DNA of 64,000 bases from Zygnema cylindricum (Eukaryota; Streptophyta; Zygnematophyceae; Zygnematales; Zygnemataceae). The notes under the pieces are model-generated. The model ran no database searches and was not told the DNA's origin. It was given only the letters and a program-made list of their open reading frames with translations. The position numbers and the translations under genes were made by a program. This document shows positions 35,272 to 46,140 of this stretch, in pieces. The stretch lies in NCBI GenBank assembly GCA_037447655.1, contig JBBHKE010001188.1, positions 221,261-285,260 of the forward strand, read 5' to 3'. The stretch's first letter is position 1. Each line of letters starts with the position of its first letter.

Positions 35272-38200
35272 TTATTGCCCTGGTTTCTTAAATTTGGTAT
35301 CCGATGAATCTGAATCTGAGAAGGCAGGGACATACTTTACCACTTCTTCCAAGTCCTTGTCATTGTTGTGAGAAAAAGAACAATTTTTGGAAACTTCTGG
35401 AAGCTCCTTGGAGTGCAAGTTATTAGAACCTCCTGGAGTGTCAGGAACCGTTGGATCTTCCACATCTCCAGGATCTCTAAAAAGATTAACTTTTTTCAAA
35501 CTGAGGGCTTCCATCTTCATATGGCCACGTTGACCTCTTTTGAAGGCAGAAAATTCGGACCAATGAACAAATATCAATGCTGTGACCCAAGTCATGATCA
35601 GAGCTCCCATAATCCAGTAGAATAAACGGAAATACTGCAACAAAAAACATAGCACGAGCAGGAATAAGTTGTTAATTTCTGCCAGTGACCAAGAAAGTCA
35701 AAAAGCAAACATCATCTTGTGCTCGTATTACAAGGCAAATTCTACTCGATTCACAGATGCTTTCTCTTCTCAATCCAATTCATCAGCCAACAAGAACAAA
35801 AGGAATCATTGCCTTGGAGTCAACCGTAAACCAGGGCTATTAATGATTAGGCGGGGAAATATACGTTTTGTATCTTCCTCATGATTTTAAACCTTGAAAT
35901 TGCATAAATAAGCTTTGGTGTATCACATTCTCCACATCCATCCTAACGCAGCCTACTCCATATTAAACATCATCCACACTAAAGTAACATGCACAGAAAC
36001 TCCATGAAACATTGTAGAGCAAAACCAGCAGAACAACCCCTCCTCGGTCCTCTCCTCCTGAGTGCTTTACCTCAATTGTTATGTTACCCAAGTATCGCCA
36101 AGACACGCATCTGAAAATGAATATGTTTGAGATAGGGTAAAATAAGTTTTAGTTGTATGCAGATAGTCGACACCACAACATACCTTATCACGATCTTCCT
36201 CTGAGTCATCACCGGTACTAATGGTGTCTCCCTTAACTGAGTTTTGACTGTCAAGTCCACGGACAGTTGGCGCATCTGTAACATAGATGAAGCACAGAGG
36301 GAAAAAAAATCATCGAACGAAGAACTCAAATTCGACACAACCAGTTTCATAGCACCCGGGAATCAGGAGATACAACATATAGACCGTGAGAAAGTAAAAA
36401 TCTTACAGGATACATCTTTTTCAGTTGGTCTGAAACACACTTATGAAGATTCACTGTCTAAAATCTCTGCACATATGAGAGTTTTGTCTAAAGTGAATAT
36501 AGTTCATCAGTGTCTACCGAGATTCTTTCCATGCATGACTACTGTGACTATATCCACACTAATAACGATGACACGCGGTGAAAAGGAAACTAGTACATAA
36601 TGCACAAATTTTAAATAGAACTACGTCCTGCAAAAGCCTACCTCCTCCTAACTCTTGTGGCTCGATGAGAGTCTGGCAGTTGATCCCTGTATGAGTGCTT
36701 GGGCACTTGCATATTGTTCCATTACTATACATATTAGGTTCACATGTCCCGCCATTTGCACACCATAAGCCATCTCCACATGTTTCAACCGGGTTTTGAC
36801 ATTTGGATCCCTGCAAAAAAGAGAAAGGCGCATCGTCAACGAAATAAGTTGTGAATGTATCCACAATTATTTAATTATATGACATAAGCCAAACCTCCAT
36901 AGATGTACAAACAGTCAAATTAACCCAACTACACAAAATAGCCATCAAGGCCAAAAACACAGGATCAAATACAAAGAATATATCCTTAGCCATACAGTTA
37001 AATTTGGTGAGGCTAATACCTTCCCTTGAGCCAAAACCCACATGCAATTACACCTTTTAAGACTATCAAGGCTTATATTCTCAAAATTAGAATCGCCATT
37101 GCCCCTTACTCAAGCACGTTTCAGCGTAATGGATATCACGGTTATAAGCAGCACATGCTGAAACATAAAATACAAAAATGTATTTCCGGTGATTCCATCA
37201 AGATGTAAAATCCATGCTGTGGTACTCTGATACATGACAAACAATGAGTACCATGCAATGGTAACTTCAAGTTTCTTCCTGCAGAATCTCATTGAAATCA
37301 CGGTCACTTGAGAGATTCGTTTCAAAAGTTACCTGATTACCCTGTACTGTGTGCTTATTATACAGGTGTTTCTGGTGTAAGCCGTGTACAGTGTGGGGTA
37401 ACCGCATATAATGTTGCACATCGAAACTCAATTGAGAGGTGCATAATTGCGCTTAATTCTGTTTTTGAATAAGGACTGCGAATTTTACAAGCCAAGAACA
37501 AATTAAAGTGGTCAAACAGGAAGTTCTTTCCCGTCAGAATCAAGCTTGTTAAGAAAAAAGAATGTGTGCAATTCAAGCTTCCCTCATAAGTAAAAAACAG
37601 GGTGATTTCACGAGAGTAATTTACTGTCGTATTGAGGGTGGATTGTCCAGTTATATATGTAACCGTACGTACAACAACTCAAAAAACTGCACGAATTGTA
37701 CGATTCACCCTCAACACGAGGGTGAAACTTCAATAGTGTAATAACCCTATGATCGATATTTCTGGGGAGGTGAGGTTAGTAAACCCCTTTGGCCATTTCT
37801 GATGCCTGAATTCCCCTCGAAGACTTTCCATATGCTAAGATGCCCTTAGTAATAAATTATCTATCATGCAGACTGTTCCACGGAAATGATGAGCAATAAT
37901 TTTTCAGTCATGGTTTTACAATTAAATATTACTACACGTTGTCTCAGCCCTTGAATACCGCAATTCACTTCAGGAAACAAATAAAGAAAGGCAGCATGCA
38001 TGACACAGCACAAAAAAAAACGAATGTAACAAACAACGAATGAAATATGCTTCAAAAAAAATCTTCTGTATAATGACGCATCCATACATAAGAAGGGCAT
38101 AGTGGCAGGAATATAAAACAAATTTGATAAATTCTAAAGAAGGACATGTTAAGTAAAAACCGAAAGAAGGCTATGGACTCTTAAGTGAAAACCGACAGTT

Positions 38201-38578
38201 GTTCAATCAAAGAGATAATAAACGAACCTCGAACGAAGTCGGACATGAGCAGTTATACGATGCTGGTTCTCCAACTTCAGAAGAAATTTCAACACATGCT
38301 CCGCCATTCTCACACCACCAAGTCTCGCTGCATTTAATTGCCTCCGTTTGGCAAGAGGCTCCTCTATAATATCTATTACTCAGTAAATCTGGTTCCGGAC
38401 ATTGACAGAAAGTAGTCTGTAACGAAAAATTTGCTTTACATATGCCATTATTGAGGCAAGCGGGCTGACAGGTGGTTAAAGGAGAATCTTCCAGGTCTTC
38501 GGCAAAAGAATTAGTCAAAAATATCAAAAGGAGGCAATATGAAGAGAGACTATAACTGATTGTTGAATAAATGGACAT
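35272..38578 (-). CDS. EGF-like single-pass membrane protein (plant Notch-like)
   Basis: This is a cell-surface protein of unknown ligand, with the layout of plant proteins labelled neurogenic locus notch-like. Exons (minus): 38228-38578, 36642-36810, 36184-36275, 36071-36110 and 35272-35634. Exon 1 has a signal peptide (MSIYSTISY to LTNSFA) and two EGF-like units (CQPACLNNGICK; CSETWWCENGGACV). Exon 2 has a third (CGDGLWCANGGTCE to CKCPSTHTGINC). Exon 3 reads as an acidic linker (GDDSEEDRDK). The last exon has a membrane segment (IMGALIMTWVTALIFVHW) followed by a basic stretch and a long polar tail. An in-frame TTG and ATG lie just upstream of, and at, the chosen start; ATG at 38578 gives the best signal peptide. 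Exons 1-3 keep frame, but the frame does not carry cleanly through the 40-base exon 4 (see findings), so this copy may be damaged. Confidence 0.75.
36529..38000. repeat. Segmental duplication, copy 2
   Basis: This is the partner of 1-1390 in the same orientation, about 36 kb away. It covers EGF exon 2 and most of the first intron of the gene at 35272-38578. Confidence 0.8.
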
Positions 38579-40143
38579 CGTTGTCAAGGTTTTCTATTCA
38601 ACAATGACAAGAATGATAATAAAAAGATGTTTCTTATGTGTTTATCAATTGTTTCCTAGGTGCCCTGCTGAAAAGTATTGAGGGAACTTATTATTGTTTT
38701 GGACTGACTATTGCTGACAGTCTTACACCAAAAAGGTAACTGAAGAAGAAAAGGCCTTCAAAAAATCTTCCCTGTTCAAATGTGCACTCACTATCAGTTC
38801 TAACCGGGAATAATCTCACTAGGTAATTACAATTTGATGATGAAAAATGAAATAAGTACTTTGCAAAAGTACGGCAATTCTTGTGAAACTAACTGAGACT
38901 TCATGACTGAGCTTTGAAATGAATTAGCAATAACAGCTTTGTATCATCATAAAATTGCCAATAACTTTAAATCTTGCTGTTGTGATTGCTTCAAAATTTT
39001 CCTCACAGCGTCGACAACCAAACAATATTAAGGATATAAACAAACTATTTTATTATAGCCTTTCAACTACAAGGAAGGCAGAAAATACAAAATAAGCTTC
39101 TCTTCTGATGTTTTTGACTTTTTGATGACCACCGTAAGCTCCAAATAAAAAAAATTACCACATCATCTGGCCAATACTGTTGAGAATTTTAGTTTAGATT
39201 TGCTCTCCTGACAAAATGTTGTAATAGAAATGCAAAGAAGCAACTCATACCGAGGTGCTGCTGCAACAATGAAAGGAAAGTCAATTGCAAAGTATTAATT
39301 TTGACATTGAAAAAATAAAATTTGAAGATACTCCTTTCAGATACTCAAGGATCTCCTGGAATGAAAATGAATCTACGCCGCTCGCACCATCGCACAATTG
39401 CACCCTTGTTTCATTTACTGCGTCGCACGACTTTTTATCCACGCTAAATAAGTACGGGCTACTTTGGTGGACGTCCGTCAGCGAGTTCGACACCAGGTCG
39501 ACATACTTTTGTGTTCCACCTGTGCAGGATTGTAGATGCATGTTCTTTACGCTAGATAGTGTTACCTTAACTGATTGGCTGCTAGGTACGATGAAGTATC
39601 GAACGATTTTGTAATTAGCCCCTGCGGATATTATGCAGTATACTATAGCCGTCCGATATTAATATATCTCAGCCCATCTTGCATGTGAATCGAGGCGGCT
39701 GGATGCGGCTCTTGGCAGCAACGTGTCGGTACTCGGTACGGTTGTATATACTCCAACTAGGAGTTCAGATTCATGCGGACGACTTAAATGCCCGGCAGTT
39801 TTGAAGGGGGAGCAACCACAGGCCGGTCAAAATCAAAGATTCGTAAAATTTACAATGAAAACCAATCGTCTGCCACGAATCCACGATGATTCCAAAACCG
39901 ACTGCACCGACACAGGGTTATTGGCTGAAACAGAAAAGACAGAACGTTCTCAACGATCGTTCGACCGCCGTTTACTGTTGCGCGCGCGTAGTACAAGTGA
40001 TCTTTTGGATTTTTCTATACCAAATCTGTCTTTATCCATATTTGCCCGACTTTTGAAACCTCCATGTAATTCCGCATGTGGATGCAACAGAGCAAACGCC
40101 CAATCTGAGCACACACTAATTTCAGTGTTGATAAATCCCAGGT
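38579..40143. other. Upstream region of the EGF-like gene; unassigned frames
   Basis: The start probably holds the promoter. At 39281-39614 both strands are open: 109 residues on plus and at least 86 on minus. The minus frame has a cysteine- and Ser-rich composition that looks protein-like and ends at a donor-like GTATCT. I cannot link it to any family or to the EGF gene. Confidence 0.3.
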
Positions 40144-40151
40144 GTAATTTC

Positions 40152-41324
40152 CATAGTTCAAAAGTAGGTGACCGTACGCCCATACAATATGCCTATTGTA
40201 CGCAAAACATACAATATGCCCTTAAGACCATAGTTGTTCACGGCGTTTAGTGCGAACGATTTAATCGCGACGAATTATACGTAACAAACGCATTGAACCT
40301 TTTGAAAAAATCGTAAAAATCGTTAATGAATTTTCGTCCGTACTATTCCGTACATGTAAACAAAAATAAATTTCACATATACCGCAGTTTGTACCATTTT
40401 CGTACATTTTCCGTATCTTTTCGTAATAGTCCATACATTTTTGGTACAATTCCGTACATTTCCGTAAAATTCCTGTTCAGTTTACCAGACAGAAAGTACT
40501 AAGAAGTGCAGCGTATCTTTTCGTCAAATTTCGTACATTTACCGTACAAAACCGTACAGCTATCGTAAAACACCGTACAGTTCCCGTGAACTAGCCGTTC
40601 AGTTTACCGGACAGAAAGTACATCGCGTTTTTTTCCGATTTATTCAAAAGTCACGAATTATACGTTTTAATCGGGAAAAAGGAAAAAATCGCGCGATTTG
40701 AACAACTATGCTTAAGACCCATATTGTATTGGCCGCAAAATGAAATAAAATAGGGACAGGGTTGAGTTGCACATCGATCGATAGAGAATTAAACGACACG
40801 TCTACATTTTGAAAAAAAAACGGACAAAAAAAAATATTTATGTGAGTTTTGAGGGACTTTTTATTTAAACCGTCAGATTTTGACGATCGGACGGTCGCTG
40901 ATCAGAGTAGGCGATTTTAAAATGATCACATGAAAAGCCCATAACACAACTTACGAAAGGACAATCTGTCATATTAGTGTCTTCAATTTTGAGGGCCACA
41001 CTAAATAAAGCCTCAAATTTACCAACCAGGCAGTATGGGACGATAAAAAAAAAAAATAACACACTGCCAAAAAAATTACCAAAACCTACGGACCAACCCC
41101 GTTGGTGGCTTTTCCCTCAGAATGTCATCCTACGCCGTGTCAGTTCGCTAAAATATTTCGTCCGGCGGCGTGCGCTGTACTCTGATATTACGTCAGATTC
41201 GGACTTTCGTACAGGAGTGTGCACGACGCACACACATACAGTATGCCTACGTTGCGCGAGTTTTGTGCAAAGTTTTGTGCACCTACCAAAGGCCTACCAT
41301 AAAAAAACCTACTTTTGAACTATG
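40152..41324. mobile_element. hAT-like MITE, interrupted by a second MITE
   Basis: The ends are CATAGTTCAAAAGTAGG and its complement, with a perfect 8-base duplication GTAATTTC at 40144-40151 and 41325-41332. The interior is shared with 42861-43315 and, inverted, with 24017-24592. It is split by the element at 40229-40710. Confidence 0.9.
40229..40710. mobile_element. Second hAT-like MITE family, nested insertion
   Basis: The ends are CATAGTTGTTCA and its complement, with an 8-base duplication CTTAAGAC at 40221-40228 and 40711-40718. The length is 482 bases. The interior is dense in CCGTACA motifs and holds two copies of a GTTCAGTTTACC-GACAGAAAG block. Such subterminal repeats are where hAT transposases usually bind; that role is inference here. 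Confidence 0.9.
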
Positions 41325-41528
41325 GTAATTTCTTTCCGTCTTTGGGCCCGATGTGGGGTGCTCAAAGGCTTACCTTTCTTTCGATTCCTTCGGGGGCAGA
41401 AAGGGGCATGTGCAAAACCAACAGAATGTAAATATGGTGTACCAGTGTACCGCACTCAAGACAGTACAGTAAAGTACAGACGTCTTCGGCACCCCGCGGG
41501 GCCAAAAAGTTGCAAGATTTAGTACAGT

Positions 41529-42070
41529 ATACCGCCAATCGTTATTAGCGTTGTGTACGCTAATTCTGTCCCGCTTTTTTTATTTTTTATTCTCCATTAG
41601 TGTTGTTCATTCTATTTTTTTCTTTATTCTATTTAGGGTTATTTTCAGCACGTTGTGTCTTAAATATAATGGTGTACGGTCAGTGTCCGACCGTACATAA
41701 ATGTACCTTTTTAAGTTAAAAATTACAATAAATTAGTTTTAGTAATCGCGGACGCATGAGAATGTGCGTTCTAAAAAGGAAAAAAACCAGGTCGTAAAAA
41801 TCCCGCTCGCACATATTCGTCCGACAGCCGCGTTTCGACCGTGTGAATGTACGATTTGTGTACGATTTGTCAGATTTTGTACGGAAACTTATATTAGTGT
41901 AAGCATGTTTGCGACCAACATTTGTTTTTTCAAAGATCCAAATAACCATAATCAAACAATTAGAATGTATGATTTTTTCCAAAATTTTCAAATTCTTAAA
42001 TAGCGTACACCACGGTAATTATTTGTATACGGTAATGAAACCTACACGCTAATAGCGATTGGCGGTGTAT
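41529..42070. mobile_element. Mariner-like element, about 540 bp
   Basis: TACCGCCAATCGTTATTAGCG at the left and, inverted, TACACCGCCAATCGCTATTAGCG at the right form inverted repeats, the termini of the same general group as the short mariner-like MITEs. There is no transposase. Confidence 0.6.
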
Positions 42071-42139
42071 TGTAGACGACCACTTATTTGGCGTAAGGAT
42101 TTATTATTGTTTATGAGAAATTATAATTAGGAATAATAC

Positions 42140-42278
42140 AGTATTTCAGTCCAAGGAAACGTGGCATATGTAAGTCCACATTCTTAAATAGTGATCCTTA
42201 CACTATTCTGTAATTTTAGGCCAGAAATAGTCGCAACTGAATTAGTGTTGTTAACTCTAATAACGATGGACGGTGTAC
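42140..42278. mobile_element. Partial short MITE
   Basis: The right end (CTCTAATAACGATGGACGGTG then TA) and the interior (AACGTGGCATATG, CTTAAATAGTG) match the family at 34203 and 17729. The left end is unclear. Confidence 0.45.
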
Positions 42279-42665
42279 TTCAACACAGTACAGTGCAACA
42301 CTACGGTACAGTAATCTGTAGGACAGATGGAGCAGAAAACTAAGTCGGCGGGGTTGAATCGGCTATGTCAACAAGAATGATTTTAACATAGATGTCTCCG
42401 TAACAAGACAAAATAGTTTGTAATGTAAGTTTGCATTCTCCGTACATATTACATATTTGTACACGTAAATTTATCACTATGTACCCTTTTTTACACGTCG
42501 ACTCATTGAAAAATATTTTGCGAGGTTGTCACACAAGCCAACGAAATTAAAGGAGCAAAATATTTTACGTCTTACATTTTGTTGCCCCCCCCCAAAAAAA
42601 AATAAAAATCGCCCTACAGGGTGGAACCTACGGATCTAAAGCTGCCAAAATGTGCAGGTTAGTAA

Positions 42666-43865
42666 GGGTGGCGTTCCATCAGGATTTATGTAATTGTACG
42701 GCCAACATTACAGGATGCTATATTTTGAACGATGTTATATCGCGTAGAGTCTGTAATCCACGTGCTCGGGAATGAGTGGTACCACGTAATATAAGATCGT
42801 ATATTGAAAATCGTCAGATATTTTTAACACCGACTAGCTTCAACTCGAAATCATCATTTGCATAGTTCAAAAGTAGGTGACCGTACGCCCATACAATATG
42901 CCTATTGTATGCAAAACATACAATATGGCCTTAAGACCCATATTGTATTGGCCGCAAAATGAAATAAAATAGTAATACGGGTGAGTTGCACATGGATCGA
43001 TAGAGAATTAAACGCCATGTCTAAATTTGAATAAAAAATCGGACAATTTTTTTTTTCTGTGAGTTTTGAGCGACTTTTTATTTAAACCGTCAGATTCAGA
43101 CGATTTGACGGTAGTTGATGAAAGTAACGATCTAAGAAGATCACATGGAAAGCCCATAACACAACTTACGATAGGACTATCGTCAGATTCGGACGATCGG
43201 ACGGTCGCTGATGAAAGTAGCGATCTAAGAAGATCACATGGAAAGCCCGTAACACAACTTACGCTAAAGGCGGCCCACAAAAGGCCTACCAAAAAACGCC
43301 TACTTTTGAACTATGATCATTTGCATACCATGTACGTGCGGACGAGGGCATCGTACCACACAAGTTTTGTACTCTTTGCAAACGCTTGTCAGATGCCAAC
43401 TCATTTTTTTAGGGTTTCTGCTTTTTCGCGTGACGAATGAGCGCTTTCACAAATAGTGTTACGAGTGGCTGGTAACAAAAATAGCACGACGAAAGCTCGT
43501 TACGAAATTACTTTTGTTATTTCGGTTCGATTTTTGAATGTATGTATCATGTGCGAAATTTTTCGATTTATGTTGGTTGCCGTCTTGACACGTATGTTCA
43601 TTATCCCACGTGTCGTCGCTCAAAATTTTCTGTAAATGGTGATGTACCTCGATGAGGTACATCACCATTTACAGAAACTTTGGAAGCGAATGCTTCGCAA
43701 AAAATCATCCAACAGCCATTGTTACCTCCTAGACATTTGGAGAATATTGGCAAGATTTTATGTAATGTGGTTCGCGTATAAAAACAAAATAAGAAGTACG
43801 GCGTAGTACGGAGAGGTCCGGATTTCTGTAAACAACCTCACTTTTCGTCTGATGGAACGCCACCC
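42666..43865. mobile_element. Harbinger-like element with palindrome and nested MITE
   Basis: The ends GGGTGGCGTTCCATCAG match when inverted, with TAA at 42663-42665 and 43866-43868. Without the nested hAT-like MITE it is about 737 bases, close to the 764-766 base relatives. A hairpin at 43627-43677 has two perfectly complementary 24-base arms and a 3-base loop (CCTC-GAT-GAGG). Confidence 0.85.
42861..43315. mobile_element. hAT-like MITE nested in Harbinger-like element
   Basis: The ends are CATAGTTCAAAAGTAGG and its complement, with a perfect 8-base duplication ATCATTTG at 42853-42860 and 43316-43323. It carries an internal duplication: a block with GATCTAAGAAGATCACATGG occurs twice, about 80 bases apart. 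Confidence 0.9.
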
Positions 43866-43868
43866 TAA

Positions 43869-45143
43869 GGTTCCACGCGCTTTTTCCTAACGTAAGGGTT
43901 ACATAGAAAATGAAGAGAAATACACGGAAAAATAAAGTTACGAAATAATTTTGTACAAAGGTACCATCTACATGTACCTTTCGTACCACACTAAATCCCA
44001 ATAAGTGGTGATTACGGTAAGGAGCTGCGCACGTACTCCTCTACGTCGAAGTAAAATAGGTCGAAGACAGTAACACTTTTTTGCGATTTAGTAAACGAAT
44101 TTAAAGACCTTGCCTAGGACTTTCCTCGTTTCTTTTTTTTTCGTGTTCGCTTTTCCAAAACTTTCACCGTTAGTCGAGTTTACACCTATGCAAAAAGCAA
44201 CTACGTCAAATATATCGCACTAATGAAGAAATGATTTGTTTTTTCCGTTGCCATTGTTACATATGATAAGGTTAGCGAAGGGCTCTCCATTACGGGAGAC
44301 ATTCGCCCCTATCTCGGTTTTGTCAGCACTTATTATAAGGGGGTGATGAATGCCATTCTTTCTCTTGGATCGAATAATAAATTGTTGTTGTTAAACATGT
44401 TTAACAAATGTATTATCAAAGCATGATCTACAATACTCTATTTCATTTCTAACGTATTGAGGGGTCATTCCGTATCGGCGCCATTTTGTTTTATCAAAGC
44501 CCTAGTTCCTTATTTTTTGCTTTCATACCCTTTTGTGCAAATGCCCAAAAAAAACGGTAAATGCAAGCGCAACATCACGAGAAAGAGATATAACTAATAC
44601 GCAATATTTTTAAAGAAACAAGAACCTCGCGTTCCAAATACTAAGTTACACGTGATTTCGTCAAAACAAACAAGTAGTTTTTATCCTCGACATCCGGTCT
44701 CCTCGAAGACGAGAGCTGCTATATTTGTAACGTTTCAATCACATATATAATGTATATCTTGATTTCATGATTTTATCCCCTTTTTCTTACCCAAATATAC
44801 TCATTCCAAGCCATATGTCCCTTAAACGATAGTTTACGTTACTATCCATCGACAAATTACACACAAAAGGGGCACCATAACAATTCACAGTTGATAATAT
44901 ACAAAAATAAAATTGTAATTGCCTCTTTATTGTATTAGTCGATATCTTTGACAGATTGTATTGACGAGCAGCCTCCCGTGGAAAAAAAAAAATACAACTA
45001 ATTTACACGTTACAATTATTCATCCCCGTGCTCTTAACATAACATTGAACAACCTTTATATGAGAGGGAAAACAAACTATAATATTAATTGCGTAATTAT
45101 CCATAAGTGGGATTTCTTAAGCTATGAAGAGAGGACGTTTATG
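43869..45143. other. Intergenic stretch, no gene seen
   Basis: This is AT-rich DNA left of the copia cluster. It has no recognisable exon or element end. Confidence 0.35.
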
Positions 45144-45148
45144 ACTAG

Positions 45149-46124
45149 TGTTGAAATCACTAGATTTAAGGGGTATTTTATAGGTGTTAGTAGATTAAAA
45201 GGAAAAGGAAAAAGCGTAAGTACATGCCTCCACCTCCTCCCTCTAGCCCCCATTCTGGTTGTAGTCACTAAAGAAAAGTGAGGGAGGTGGAGCCATGGCT
45301 GCCTCAACTCCATAGACGATACTAAAGAGTGACATAAGTCACTCTTTAATAACTAAATAGAGCCCGCAAGACTCGAACTCCCGACCAGCAGAGCGAGGCG
45401 TAGCCGTCAACTCTAACCAGTCTGTCGTAGGAGTCCGTTAGACTACATAGAGTTTGAACGCTATTTAAACATTATTTAGGAACATTAAGCCGATTAACAG
45501 AATAAAAAATAAATTACATAGAGACTAGTTGGAATATAGTGCGAACAAAAACCCGCACAAAACAAATGTATCGGACATTTGTTTTAACGACGATATTTAA
45601 AAGTCAGTTCGGATCCGACGGCACACATCATCGTCGAGATCGCGGAATGGTCGCTACGGCGGTTTTCGGGCGTGACAAAACCTGACGCCACGTGGCAAGA
45701 TAACATTGGGAAGTGTGAATCCCATAGAGCATGAGGACAAGTCTGAGGGAGACAGACGTCCACTCCATGGCCTTGTCGTACACAGGCCGTTTGTGTAGTG
45801 TACAACCTTCTAATTGGTTTGTACATCAGTATATAATGGCTGTGAGAGGGGTTTAGGACTTAGAAGATTGAGGAGGTAGCCGCCTCTCTCCCAATAACCT
45901 TGTATAAATATTGGCATGTTTGCCACTTCATAACTTATTGCCTGGTTTGGAGTTTTCAGTGATTCTTTTTGTTGTGGACTCAGAGGAGTTTAGAATGCAC
46001 AGGGTGCAGTCAGATTGACTGTTTGCCTGTTTCGGTAGGTGTGGTCCTAGTTGAAAAGGGGTAAGTAAAAAATTACCTAAAGGCTTCCTGAATTATGTAG
46101 TCCAATAGGGGACACATAATTCCA
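45149..46124 (+). repeat. 5' LTR of element B
   Basis: It starts TGTTGAAATC and ends ATTCCA. It shares with the 3' LTR the blocks GCCTCCACCTCCTCCC, GTGGAGCCATGGCTGCCTC and CCCGCACAAAA(C/T)AAATGTA. A TATA-like TATATAAT lies at about 45831. A tRNA-like segment lies at 45363-45444 on the minus strand. Confidence 0.85.
45363..45444 (-). other. tRNA-like segment in LTR of B
   Basis: Read on the minus strand it has an A-box-like CAGACTGGTTAGAG, a middle part that could form an anticodon arm, GGTCGGGAGTTCGAGTC as variable region plus B-box, and a T arm with four of five pairs. The acceptor stem is poor, so it is unlikely to be a working tRNA gene. Confidence 0.55.
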
Positions 46125-46140
46125 AGTTATGGGCTCACCC
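46125..46140 (+). promoter_or_regulatory. Primer binding site of element B
   Basis: AGTTATGGGCTCACC directly follows the LTR. It differs at two positions from the site in elements A and C, which is complementary to the anticodon arm of plant initiator tRNA-Met. Confidence 0.7.

Noticed and set aside
43066-43440. 124-residue frame
   Set aside because: It is a read-through of the MITE at 42861-43315 with its internal duplication.
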